Shown: positions 27,022-35,993 of the stretch, one piece after another
Position numbering within the stretch: the first letter of the stretch is position 1
Layout of the letters: each line of letters opens with the position of its first letter
Assembly: GCA_017985675.1 (NCBI GenBank)
Contig: JAGNXB010000003.1
Span: 1-64,000, forward strand
Direction: 5' to 3'
Length of the DNA stretch: 64,000 nucleotides
Source of the DNA: Saprospiraceae bacterium
GTDB taxonomy: Bacteria; Bacteroidota; Bacteroidia; Chitinophagales; Saprospiraceae
The notes under the pieces: model-generated
What the model saw: only the letters and a program-made list of their open reading frames with translations
What the model was told of the DNA's origin: nothing
Databases searched by the model: none
Made by a program: the position numbers and the translations under genes

Positions 27022-28077
27022 TTATTTCACCATTAAAAAAGCTTGTGCCATTTCCAAACCGCGAATTTGTGCCTGCAAAAACGCATCGAGTGCCAAATCC
27101 CCTTCCAAAGCCGCATTCAACAGGCCGGAAGCCTGACCGTAAATAGCAGGTAATGTTGATTTTTGCATCAAATAATAACCATCCAGAAAATCTTTTATGC
27201 CACCCGAAATAATAATTTGCTGACAGGATAATTTGCCTTTTGTCTCTTCCTTAATGGCATTTACCCAACCCACCATTTCTTCCGCGTCATGTCCAATTTT
27301 TACTAAAGGGGCCCAATAATCCTTATTAATATTACCCCGACGGAGATTTTCCAACAAGGCAAAGTTGGTTCCACCTGCAGCTCCAAAATCGACAGCTGCC
27401 AGTGGCAGATGCAATAAATGTTTCAAACTCTGATAACCCATTCCCTGCCCTACCTCCTTAACAATGATTGGATAAGTTGCCTTGTGTAACAATTGTTGCA
27501 ACGTATGTAGAGGTGCCTTTTGTATACGGTCACCTTCCGGTTGAAACCATTCCTGCATCGGGTTGAGATGGATGATAAGGCCATCCGCCCGCAATCGAAG
27601 TATAAGATCATCAATTAACTGCAATGCGCCTTGATCCAGCAATTTTTCTACCTGAGCTATACCCAGATTGGCATAAAGTGGTAATTCGTAACCTAAAAGA
27701 TCACGCACATCAAAATCGGCAATATGCTCGTCACTGGTTAAAAGCGCTCTACATGAGCCAAGCCCCATTCCCATGCCATAACGGTTGCAAGCCTTGGCCA
27801 ATACAGTATTAATGTGGAATGCCAACTGGGCTCCACCTGTCATACTTGACACCCATATTGGTGTGTTGAGCGTTTTCCCAAGGAAAGTGAAAGGCTTCAG
27901 GCTACCCGAATCTGGATGACTGGAAAGCAAGGGCTCATAATAAAATCGACGGTCCAGCTCACTGCTTTCTGTCCGGGCGCGAAAGGCAAGCTCAATATGA
28001 TCCGATTTACGGGTCTCAGCCAGTCCGGGCGCTTCTGCATGTACTAAAGGATTCTCTGGTTTGCCCTTCTCATTCAT
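27022..28077 (-). CDS. fni: type 2 isopentenyl-diphosphate delta-isomerase
   Basis: A 351-residue FMN- and NADPH-dependent enzyme interconverting IPP and DMAPP. The start region RKSDHIELAF (about 23-32) is the diagnostic R-K-x-D-H-I motif. SSMTGGA near 79, HLNPMQEW...EGDR near 171-184 and GGIKDFLDGYYLMQ near 294 are the FMN and substrate sites. The TIM-barrel length is typical. It heads the minus-strand cluster fni-HMG-CoA reductase-GHMP kinase-FNR. No diphosphomevalonate decarboxylase is in the window, so the pathway is incomplete here. Confidence 0.94.
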   Translation of the reverse strand: MNEKGKPENPLVHAEAPGLAETRKSDHIELAFRARTESSELDRRFYYEPLLSSHPDSGSLKPFTFLGKTLNTPIWVSSMTGGAQLAFHINTVLAKACNRYGMGMGLGSCRALLTSDEHIADFDVRDLLGYELPLYANLGIAQVEKLLDQGALQLIDDLILRLRADGLIIHLNPMQEWFQPEGDRIQKAPLHTLQQLLHKATYPIIVKEVGQGMGYQSLKHLLHLPLAAVDFGAAGGTNFALLENLRRGNINKDYWAPLVKIGHDAEEMVGWVNAIKEETKGKLSCQQIIISGGIKDFLDGYYLMQKSTLPAIYGQASGLLNAALEGDLALDAFLQAQIRGLEMAQAFLMVK

Positions 28078-28198
28078 AACTCGAAGTTAACATAATCGCT
28101 CATTTGCTGATGACCCATGGATAGTCTACAGTCGGCCAACTAACAGCAGGTGTTATCTAAAGGTTGAACAAACTGGGCCCAACTTAAAGTCTTTACCT

Positions 28199-28206
28199 TA
28201 TTTTTG
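28199..28206 (+). promoter_or_regulatory. -7 element TATTTTTG upstream of hutH
   Basis: TATTTTTG lies 36 bases before the ATG of hutH and matches TAnnTTTG. No TTG sits at the canonical spacing. Confidence 0.35.
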
Positions 28207-28242
28207 ACCTTGCTCGATTGTTACGGGCCTATATTTCGCTTC

Positions 28243-29745
28243 ATGATTTCAATAGACGACGACCATCTTTCCTCAGGAGATTTATATAACTACGCTCAAC
28301 AACATGAAGGGATTAACCTCCGTCAGTCCACATGGCATATTATCCAATCAGGAAAGGAGGCTTTGGACCAACTGATAAATGCACCAGATGCGGTATATTA
28401 TGGAATAAATACCGGATTTGGGGATCTACATAATATTCGGATTTCAAAGGATGATCTATGCAACCTTCAGCGAAACCTTATTCTCTCCCATGCTTGCGGT
28501 ATGGGGGAAGAAGTGCCCCCCAAAATAAATGAACTGATTCAATTGCTGAAAATCAGAAATCTGTGCCGAGGGTATTCTGGAGTGCAACAGCAAACGGTAG
28601 AACGATTAATCGCATTATACAATGCGGGTGTCCGGCCGGTCATATTTCAACAAGGTTCATTGGGTGCATCCGGCGATCTTGCGCCCCTCGCGCACCTTTC
28701 ATTGGTTTTGCTAGGTGAAGGTGAGGTGGATTACCAGGGCATGCGAATGAGTGCATCGGCGATGCTCAGCGAATTGGGAATGCAACCTATTCAATTGGAC
28801 GCTAAAGAAGGTTTGGCGTTGTTAAATGGTACTCAATTTTCAACAGCGTATGGCGTGTGGGCTGTGGAACAGGGCCGGTCAATTTTAGCCTGGGCTAATG
28901 CCATTGCCAGTTTATCATGGGATGCTTTTTTATGCCAGCTTGCGCCCCTTGATGATCGTTTGCATCAACTTCGGAAGCAGCAAGGCCAGATTCATGCTGC
29001 ACATGCCATCCGCCAATGGTTGCATGATTCACCGCTTCAAATGCAACCAAGGCAGGGGGTCCAGGACCCATACGCTTTTCGTTGTGTGCCTCAGGTACAT
29101 GGTGCATCATATGATGCCTGGAAGTACGCACAACAAGTCATCGAGCGGGAAATCAATGCGGTAACGGATAATCCAACTATTTTCCCGGAAGATGGCGATA
29201 TCCTGAGTGGCGGTAATTTTCATGCCCAACCGGTTGCATTAGCTTTAGACTTTCTGGCCATTGCCCTGGCAGAATTGGCAAGTATTTCAGAGCGTCGCAC
29301 ATTCCAATTGCTCAGTGGAAAGAGAGGACTACCTGCTTTTTTAGTGAAAAATCCAGGACTACATTCCGGACTCATGATAGCGCAATACACAGCAGCAAGT
29401 ATAGTAAGCCAGAACAAACAATTATGTACACCCGCTTCGATCGACTCTATTGTTTCATCTAATGGGCAGGAAGATCACGTGAGTATGGCAGCTAATGCAG
29501 CGACAAAACTCTTCCGGGTGGTGGAAAATACACGATCCGTTTTGGCGATAGAATGGTTATGTGCAGCTCAGGCTCTGGATTTTCGCGCTCCAGGCAAGAC
29601 GAGTCCCACCTTGCAAGCGTTGATCGATGAATATCGAACCATAGTGCCATTTCTATCAGTAGACCGTATCCTTAGTCTGGATATGAGAGCAACAAGTCAA
29701 TTCCTTTTGGATCGGGATATTTCTATCCTTCATACCGACAAATAA
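28243..29745 (+). CDS. hutH: histidine ammonia-lyase
   Basis: A 500-residue enzyme removing ammonia from L-histidine to give urocanate. The Ala-Ser-Gly triad that cyclises into the MIO cofactor is A142-S143-G144 in GSLGASGDLAPLAH, the same numbering as in Pseudomonas HAL. GINTGFGDL near 60 and SNGQEDHVSMA near 407-417 separate it from Phe/Tyr lyases, although the split is not absolute. The start is ATG 28243 (MISIDDDH); an upstream TTG frame is less likely. Other hut genes are not nearby. Confidence 0.9.
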   Translation: MISIDDDHLSSGDLYNYAQQHEGINLRQSTWHIIQSGKEALDQLINAPDAVYYGINTGFGDLHNIRISKDDLCNLQRNLILSHACGMGEEVPPKINELIQLLKIRNLCRGYSGVQQQTVERLIALYNAGVRPVIFQQGSLGASGDLAPLAHLSLVLLGEGEVDYQGMRMSASAMLSELGMQPIQLDAKEGLALLNGTQFSTAYGVWAVEQGRSILAWANAIASLSWDAFLCQLAPLDDRLHQLRKQQGQIHAAHAIRQWLHDSPLQMQPRQGVQDPYAFRCVPQVHGASYDAWKYAQQVIEREINAVTDNPTIFPEDGDILSGGNFHAQPVALALDFLAIALAELASISERRTFQLLSGKRGLPAFLVKNPGLHSGLMIAQYTAASIVSQNKQLCTPASIDSIVSSNGQEDHVSMAANAATKLFRVVENTRSVLAIEWLCAAQALDFRAPGKTSPTLQALIDEYRTIVPFLSVDRILSLDMRATSQFLLDRDISILHTDK

Positions 29746-29857
29746 AAAACTTTATTGCGCCCAATTTCAATATTCCAGGATATACAACACACAGGATTTT
29801 GTGCCCTTGGAACGGAACGATTTATAAATAATTTTCACAAAAATTTGATCACCTGCT

Positions 29858-30976
29858 TTGTTACGATTTTTAATTTTTTTTCTGCTTTTCATTTTTTATT
29901 CGGACTTGCAGGCTCAAGGCCGGAAAGGCATTGGATTGACACTTTCAAACCATACAGGGGGCATTATTAAACATACGGACAAATTAACATTTACTCCCCC
30001 CTCTTTCAGTAGTGGATTGGAAGCAACAACAACATTCCGCACTTATGGTCGAAAAGACTGGGAAGCATGGCGAAATTATCCCATCCTTGGATTGAGTGCC
30101 CATTGGTTTAATCTTGGTTCGGACCAATTGGGTCATGCTATTGGCTTTTTCCCATTTGTTGATGTTCCTTTAGTACGCCGGCCACAATGGCAGGTATATT
30201 TTCAGGTGGGTAGCGGTATTGCATGGCTAAGTCAGCGATATGATCGGATCAGGAATCCTCTCCAAAATGCTATTGGGTCCAATGTAAACAATGTGTCTGC
30301 TTTTCGAATCCATGTCGATTACAAACTTCATCCTGAATGGCTATTAACAGGAGGTTTTAGTTTCACTCATTATTCAAATGGGCAGGCCCAAATCCCCAAT
30401 TTTGGTATAAATGTCATAGGTGGCATGCTCGGTGTTCAATGGACGCCTCGACCTCTGCTCCCGGAAGATTATCAATCTGCCGGAATGGATAAAAAAGCCC
30501 TCCGGAAATGGGGTATTTCTGCACATGCCGGACTTGCGCTTAAAGAGTATTTTGCTACAGGAGGCCCACAGTATCCTGTTTATATCGGATCCCTGGCTGG
30601 ACTTTATCAGGTATCCCGTATTAATCGACTCTATTTGGGGGTCGAATATGAATTTAACAAAGGCGTTTATACGTTCAGTAAATTGAATTGGCAACACGAT
30701 TCTGATAATGAACGCACCTGGGCTGCCAGTCGGATAATGGCCTTTGTGGGTGAGGAATTTCTATTTGGCGATTGGGCGATCTTACTTCAGGCAGGCACTT
30801 ATTTGGGCAACTTTGGATTATTAATTCCTTTTCCGGTATATACCAAATTGGCCATTCGCTATTATTTGCCTCCATTGCCAAAGCAACGAACCCGATTTTT
30901 TGGAGGGGTATATATGAAATCACATATGATAACAGCGGAGTATATTTCAGTAGGCATGGGGATGACGCTGGAATAG
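29858..30976 (+). CDS. PagL-like lipid A 3-O-deacylase (acyloxyacyl hydrolase family)
   Basis: A 372-residue outer-membrane protein with a signal peptide (LLFIFYSDLQAQ). The sequence FTHYSNGQAQIPNFGINVIGG near 168-188 contains the His-x-Ser-Asn pattern of PagL, whose His/Ser pair cleaves the 3-linked acyl chain of lipid A. The rest is alternating beta-strand, about twice the length of Pseudomonas PagL, with a second barrel-like half (230-372). The start is TTG 29858: an in-frame TGA lies four codons upstream and no ATG precedes the signal peptide. Confidence 0.75.
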   Translation: MLRFLIFFLLFIFYSDLQAQGRKGIGLTLSNHTGGIIKHTDKLTFTPPSFSSGLEATTTFRTYGRKDWEAWRNYPILGLSAHWFNLGSDQLGHAIGFFPFVDVPLVRRPQWQVYFQVGSGIAWLSQRYDRIRNPLQNAIGSNVNNVSAFRIHVDYKLHPEWLLTGGFSFTHYSNGQAQIPNFGINVIGGMLGVQWTPRPLLPEDYQSAGMDKKALRKWGISAHAGLALKEYFATGGPQYPVYIGSLAGLYQVSRINRLYLGVEYEFNKGVYTFSKLNWQHDSDNERTWAASRIMAFVGEEFLFGDWAILLQAGTYLGNFGLLIPFPVYTKLAIRYYLPPLPKQRTRFFGGVYMKSHMITAEYISVGMGMTLE

Positions 30977-31127
30977 GAAGTGGAGATCCTTTTATCATTG
31001 TCTATTTATGAACATAGCGATTCCCAAACTGTTAGATATATTGATGTTTCAGCGTAAATATTGGAATTTTGCTAAACATTAGCACCCGTGCAACTAAATA
31101 CCTATCACGTTTAAATTTTAACAAAAA

Positions 31128-32144
31128 ATGAAATCAGTTCTTATAGGATGTATATCCTACGTTTTACTTTTCCATTTAGGAAATGTTGGATATGCTCAAC
31201 CTTTTACCCTTCCTGCTCTGGCTTATAGCTATGATGCTTTAGAACCTTCTATTGATGCGCAGACTATGGAAATACACCATACCCGTCACCATCAGGCGTA
31301 TGTGAATAACCTAAACAAAGCGGTGACTGGCACGCCTATGGAAAAATGGTCATTGGATGTGCTTTTGCTTGGGGCAAGCAAAAGGGGTGATGCCATTCGC
31401 AATAATGGCGGGGGTCATTACAATCACACCTTGTTTTGGGAAATACTGTCTCCTAAAGCAGCTAAGGCACCAACAGGAGCATTGGCAGTGGCTATCTTGG
31501 AAACTTATGGTAGTCTGGATAGCTTAAAAACCCTTCTAAACAAGGCGGCAGCTACTCGTTTTGGATCTGGCTGGGCCTGGCTCCTTGTCACTACAGACAA
31601 AAAGCTTATGGTTAGCAGCTCGCCCAATCAGGACAATCCTATAATGGACGTTTCGCCAGACCGCGGACTACCTATTTTAGGTATTGATGTATGGGAGCAT
31701 GCTTACTATCTGAAATACCAAAATAAGCGGGGCGACTACCTGGCTTCCATTTGGGATGTTATTGACTGGAAAGCGGTTTCAGATAAATATGATGCCGCCT
31801 TAGTAAATCCTTTTCTCCGGCGCATTGAGCGGGATAGTTGGAAGGAGTTGAACACCTTTCATGAAGTCATGTCTCAAACCTTTCATCCAGCAGAGGAAGG
31901 CGATCTTCAACCGATCAAAACACGGTCTGGTGAATTGGCAGAAAAAGCCTCCCAGCTCAAAATCTCGAACATTCCCGCCAGCTTCAAAACCCATGCAGTA
32001 CGAAAATCATTAGATCGCCTTGTGGCAGAATCGGCATCTCTGGATAAATTGGTCCGAAATAAAAAGGACGATAAGCAGATAATGAAGTCACTCAATCAGC
32101 TTCATCAGCGCTTTCATGAAGTGATGGAGGAGTGTGATCATTAA
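31128..32144 (+). CDS. exported Fe/Mn superoxide dismutase with C-terminal helical extension
   Basis: A 338-residue protein. After a signal peptide (cleavage near VGYAQ), residues 28-225 form a complete Fe/Mn SOD that dismutates superoxide. Metal ligands are H50 (EIHHTRHH), H100 (HYNHTLFW), D187 and H191 (DVWEHAYYLKY). GGHYNHTLFW favours manganese or cambialistic use. Residues ~226-338 are an extra charged helical domain, absent from ordinary SODs (~200 residues). It begins and ends with a repeated FHEVM (244-248 and 329-333) and finishes ECDH. A strong terminator follows. Export points to defence against external superoxide. Confidence 0.9.
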   Translation: MKSVLIGCISYVLLFHLGNVGYAQPFTLPALAYSYDALEPSIDAQTMEIHHTRHHQAYVNNLNKAVTGTPMEKWSLDVLLLGASKRGDAIRNNGGGHYNHTLFWEILSPKAAKAPTGALAVAILETYGSLDSLKTLLNKAAATRFGSGWAWLLVTTDKKLMVSSSPNQDNPIMDVSPDRGLPILGIDVWEHAYYLKYQNKRGDYLASIWDVIDWKAVSDKYDAALVNPFLRRIERDSWKELNTFHEVMSQTFHPAEEGDLQPIKTRSGELAEKASQLKISNIPASFKTHAVRKSLDRLVAESASLDKLVRNKKDDKQIMKSLNQLHQRFHEVMEECDH

Positions 32145-32167
32145 ATACTTCTTAGATCTGTTATTTG

Positions 32168-32195
32168 AAAGGGGAAGCCACTGCTTCCCCTTTTT
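32168..32195 (+). terminator. rho-independent terminator after the superoxide dismutase gene
   Basis: AAAGGGGAAGC and GCTTCCCCTTT pair perfectly over 11 bp around a CACT loop, followed by a T-run. It lies 24 bases after the SOD stop and may also stop the convergent helicase transcript, since the A-run on the left gives a T-run on the other strand. Confidence 0.9.
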
Positions 32196-32230
32196 CATTC
32201 TAATTGGTTACACCTGATCTCAGTTGCTCA

Positions 32231-34150
32231 TTAACCTTGAACATAAGCCCAGGCCGAACGCCAGGAACCTGTTTTTTCACAGTGCATGATGAATTGTTGA
32301 TAAAAAGGGTCATTGCCGATTGTAGCACTATCTCCGATAATAACCAACTGTAACCGGGCACGCGTCATAGCCACATTCATCCGCCTGTAATCTTTCAAAA
32401 ACCCTATTTCTGTCTGACCATTCGAACGGACAAGTGAAAGGATGACTACATCTATTTCCTGCCCTTGAAACCCATCTATGGTATGAACAGTAATAGGAAG
32501 ATCCTGATATTTAGGATCTTCCTTTAGTTCTTCTTCAATGAATTCCACTTGTTCGCGATAAGGCGAAAGAATGGCAATTTCAGGCCACGGTTTTTCAAGC
32601 AATCCGTCTCTTAGATTTTCTAAATGGCAGGTGATCAGTACATATTCGTCAGGATTATATCGTGATTGGGTTTCCGGATTCGTTTTTTCTTCAAATCCAC
32701 AGCCGGCGGTATCAATAAAAATTAATGGTAGATTATCCGATATGGGCAAAAGGTTGTGTTCCAAATCTGCAGCCGACTGTAATAAACCATTATAAAACCA
32801 GGTATTTGAAAAAGCCATAATAGCAGGATGCATTCTATACTGCAGGGTTAGCAAGTGTACATGTGGCAAAGTGGGAAGCAAACGTTCCATCATGGTGATA
32901 GACAATCCTTTCCTGGCGGCATCTGTAGACTTTACAGTCGGAGGTAATTGATGGGGGTCACCAGCTAAAATCAAACGTTGCACTTTTGCTAACGGTATCC
33001 AGATTGCTGGATCCAAGGCCTGAGCAGCTTCATCCAAAATCAAGGACTCAAACCGACGTTTTTCGAGTAAGGAATGTGCCGCACCTGTCAGCGTTGTTGC
33101 AATTACCTGGGCGCTATCAAGTATTAGTTCTACTAAGCGGTTTTCTAAATGGCGCACCCAATCTTCCAGTTCACGTGCTTCCTGAAATCCTGACTTGCGT
33201 TCATCCCTAGCATGTTGGTCAAAATTTCGTTTATATTTTCCTGCTTTGTTCCGGGCTTCGGCGGCCTGAATTTTCACTTTTTTTATTTCTCTGCTATCCG
33301 GATGAGCTGCTACCCGGGCATCCAAAGTCAGGTTAATAATGCTTTCATCTACTCTGGAAATATGTCCTAATCGCACGACATTTAACCCTTGCAGCGACAG
33401 GCGCTCTGCCAACACATCTGTTGCAGTATTTGACGCGGCACATACTAGTACCACTCGTTCTGTTTGCACCAAATGTCCCACCGCTGTTGCCAACGTTGTT
33501 GTTTTTCCTGTGCCTGGCGGACCGTGGATCAAACCCAGCTCTCTTGCGGCCAGGATGCCCTGGACGGCTTGGATTTGGGAGGGGTTCAAATTTGAGTTGT
33601 TTACTGGTATGTCCGCAGATCCAAATAATGGAGCTCGCTGCCCGCTAAGCACAGCTCTAAACATTGGCAATGAGCCGCTTGTGGCTTTAATGGCGCGGTC
33701 TAATGCCTTCTCCATCTCCTGATAAGTCCGAATATCAAATTCCAGATCTACACCTAGTGGTCCGGCTTGTATCCAATCCGGCAGATCCTGACTATTCAGG
33801 ATAATTTGCATTTTGGATTCAGTAGCGAAATGGATTACACCTGATAAACGAGGTTTGTTAGCCATTGAGGCTGCCGTATAAAACGTTACTGGTGCACCTG
33901 CTTTAAATCGGGAGTCTTTCCTGGGTCCTACTTTTCGCTGGAGGGTAACGGTAGCCTTATCGCCCAAGGCATAGCCGGATTTGATGACTTGTACCGGTTG
34001 CCAGGATAATCCATGGTATAACCGTTCTGAGAGAGACATGCGCTTAATCTTATCTTGCCATAGCGTCAGATCAGCTGCTTTTTCTATCCCGAGCAACTCC
34101 TTTAGATTGTGGAGATAAATTAGCGCGTGGTCCATATGATTTTTATCCAT
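32231..34150 (-). CDS. superfamily 1 helicase of the UPF1/IGHMBP2 type
   Basis: A 639-residue helicase. Motifs in order: GPPGTGKTTTLATA (about 210-223), LDEAAQALDP (motif II, about 365), AGDPHQLPPT (motif III, about 390), LQYRMHPAIMAFSN (motif IV/V region, about 435), GFQGQEIDVVILS (about 555) and MNVAMTRARLQLVIIG (motif VI, about 580). An N-terminal beta-barrel (about 50-160) precedes the core, as in IGHMBP2. It likely unwinds DNA or RNA 5' to 3'; the target is unknown. ATG 34150 is chosen over TTG 34177, which would overlap the adenosine deaminase stop. Confidence 0.88.
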   Translation of the reverse strand: MDKNHMDHALIYLHNLKELLGIEKAADLTLWQDKIKRMSLSERLYHGLSWQPVQVIKSGYALGDKATVTLQRKVGPRKDSRFKAGAPVTFYTAASMANKPRLSGVIHFATESKMQIILNSQDLPDWIQAGPLGVDLEFDIRTYQEMEKALDRAIKATSGSLPMFRAVLSGQRAPLFGSADIPVNNSNLNPSQIQAVQGILAARELGLIHGPPGTGKTTTLATAVGHLVQTERVVLVCAASNTATDVLAERLSLQGLNVVRLGHISRVDESIINLTLDARVAAHPDSREIKKVKIQAAEARNKAGKYKRNFDQHARDERKSGFQEARELEDWVRHLENRLVELILDSAQVIATTLTGAAHSLLEKRRFESLILDEAAQALDPAIWIPLAKVQRLILAGDPHQLPPTVKSTDAARKGLSITMMERLLPTLPHVHLLTLQYRMHPAIMAFSNTWFYNGLLQSAADLEHNLLPISDNLPLIFIDTAGCGFEEKTNPETQSRYNPDEYVLITCHLENLRDGLLEKPWPEIAILSPYREQVEFIEEELKEDPKYQDLPITVHTIDGFQGQEIDVVILSLVRSNGQTEIGFLKDYRRMNVAMTRARLQLVIIGDSATIGNDPFYQQFIMHCEKTGSWRSAWAYVQG

Positions 34151-34173
34151 GGTAGGATGGTTGGATAAGTTCC

Positions 34174-35178
34174 TCAAATCGAATAGCCACTTTCCAGTAT
34201 ACCCAGAAGTTTGTTTTTTGTTTGCAAATCACAAAATGCTGCTTTCAATGCCATGCGGTTGGTTTTTAAAAATTCAATATTGGACCATCCAAAAGTCTCA
34301 CGGATTGTATCATATTCCTGTGTCAGGGTTGTAGCTGTTAAGCCTCTGCCATCCGTGTTTATACTTAAAGAAACGCCAGCCCGATAAAGGCGATCCACAC
34401 TATGATCTTTCATTGTTTGGAACACGCCAGTTTGAATATTACTGCCTGGGCAAATTTCCAGGTGGATCTTATTTCGAGCAAGTAGATTCACCAAGTCAGG
34501 GTTTTCCATGCTGCGCACACCATGACCAATACGGCGGGGATGGAGAAAATCCAATACATCGATCACGCTTTCAGCACCTAGTGCTTCACCGGCATGGGCT
34601 GTCGCAGGCAGATTCCATTCGCGTGCGAGCTGAAACGCAGGTATATGATGCTCCAGTGAATAGGCGACCTCATCACCTGCAAGATCAATTCCAACAACGC
34701 CTTTTGATTGCCACCCTTTGGCGAGTTGGACGGTAGCTATACTTTCCAATTGCGAAAAGTGACGCAGTGCACAGAAGATTAGTCTGCACTGAACACCTGT
34801 TTCAGCAGAACCTGCCGCAACCGCATTACAAACAACTTCTGCTACTTTATCCGGCAGCAGTCCTGCACGGGTATGCAGGAGTGGTGCAAAACGGATTTCC
34901 GCATAAATGACGTTGTCGGCCTTTAGCTCCCGAATGAGTTGGCGCAAGGCTTTGTCCAAATTTTCTGCAGTTTGCAACAATCGCAAAGCAGGTTCAGTAA
35001 AATCCAAAAAATGACTAAGATCCTGGCATTTGGCAGGTGCCACATAATCCTTTTGATAGGCATACTCCGAGATTGTCGGATCGAGGATTGCGACATTTTG
35101 ATAACTCAGCGATGTGTCCAGGTGTACATGTAGCTCAATTTTGGGCAAGTGGAGCAGAGTTGAAAAGCTAATCGACAT
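34174..35178 (-). CDS. add: adenosine deaminase
   Basis: A 334-residue zinc enzyme hydrolysing adenosine to inosine in purine salvage. Metal and catalytic residues are visible: HVH at 17-19, HAGEALG near 196 (zinc His and catalytic Glu-containing loop), RIGHGVRS near 218 and SINTDGRGL near 271. In the last motif the second Asp of the usual TDDP is Gly; TDGR variants occur in other bacterial adenosine deaminases, so activity may persist. It is followed on the same strand by the helicase gene. Confidence 0.88.
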   Translation of the reverse strand: MSISFSTLLHLPKIELHVHLDTSLSYQNVAILDPTISEYAYQKDYVAPAKCQDLSHFLDFTEPALRLLQTAENLDKALRQLIRELKADNVIYAEIRFAPLLHTRAGLLPDKVAEVVCNAVAAGSAETGVQCRLIFCALRHFSQLESIATVQLAKGWQSKGVVGIDLAGDEVAYSLEHHIPAFQLAREWNLPATAHAGEALGAESVIDVLDFLHPRRIGHGVRSMENPDLVNLLARNKIHLEICPGSNIQTGVFQTMKDHSVDRLYRAGVSLSINTDGRGLTATTLTQEYDTIRETFGWSNIEFLKTNRMALKAAFCDLQTKNKLLGILESGYSI

Positions 35179-35277
35179 ACGCCAAAGTTGGGAAGAAATG
35201 TGGATTGACGGATCGAAATATGAACATCTTGTAGTGGAATGCGGGTTTATTAGGATTCAAAATAACTTTAGGCCGGT

Positions 35278-35820
35278 ATGCAGCATGAATTTGTTGAAAG
35301 CAGACATCGGATTATTTTTGACAGGAGTTATCAGGTCATTGCTTTTGACAGGACGGAATGGTTCTCCCGATTAACCGGTTTTGGATTCAAAGGAGTGGAC
35401 TTCATGGCATTGAAGGACGGGAAGCTTTACCTGATTGAAATGAAGAATTACAAACAGGCTGCAGGGTTTCCGGAGCCTTTATTACCCATTTGGGATCGAT
35501 TTATTCAGAGCATGGGTGAAAAGTATACCGATAGCTTGCGGATAATTCATATAGTAGTTGAAACGTTGCGCAGGCATTTTCTTTTCCGCGTGTGGTGGTG
35601 GCTGGCGCATAGAATTCAATGGATAAAAAATGCAGAACCCCAATGGGCATTTTGGATGGATGCAAAGTCAGCTAAGGAGTCAGAAAGGGTTACAAAAGTG
35701 CTATGGATTATACATCCGGACTTCCCCGGCATATTGTCTTTTCCTGATCACTGGATCGTTCTTACAGGTAGTGGACCATTTGTCGATCTAAAAGGTGTAT
35801 TTGCGCTGGAGCAGGAGTAG
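35278..35820 (+). CDS. hypothetical protein with PD-(D/E)xK nuclease-like core
   Basis: A 180-residue protein of no family I recognise. Residues about 36-58 read GFKGVDFMAL...LYLIEMKNYK. This is an Asp followed by a beta-hairpin and an E-x-K triad, the spacing of the PD-(D/E)xK nuclease fold (D40, E53, K55 approximately). A Trp-rich hydrophobic stretch (FRVWWWLAHRIQW, about 101-113) follows, which is unusual. The 3' half ends in a beta-rich segment (DHWIVLTGSGPFVDL). It sits alone between divergent add and moaA. Nuclease activity is an inference from motif spacing. Confidence 0.6.
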   Translation: MQHEFVESRHRIIFDRSYQVIAFDRTEWFSRLTGFGFKGVDFMALKDGKLYLIEMKNYKQAAGFPEPLLPIWDRFIQSMGEKYTDSLRIIHIVVETLRRHFLFRVWWWLAHRIQWIKNAEPQWAFWMDAKSAKESERVTKVLWIIHPDFPGILSFPDHWIVLTGSGPFVDLKGVFALEQE

Positions 35821-35981
35821 AAAGACAATGAAATAGTAGCAAGAGATTATACTTAGTTCAAATCACGACAATACAGCTTAATATGGTTATTGCCAAAGAG
35901 GGGCGACATAGCTTCCTTCTGACTCAATGAGTGTGAAACACTTCCATATTCCTGCTTTACAAATCAACTACTAAAAACCAA

Positions 35982-35989
35982 TACCTTTG
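35982..35989 (+). promoter_or_regulatory. -7 element TACCTTTG directly before moaA
   Basis: TACCTTTG ends 4 bases before the moaA ATG (35994), suggesting a leaderless start. No TTG at -33. Confidence 0.4.
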
Positions 35990-35993
35990 ATGG

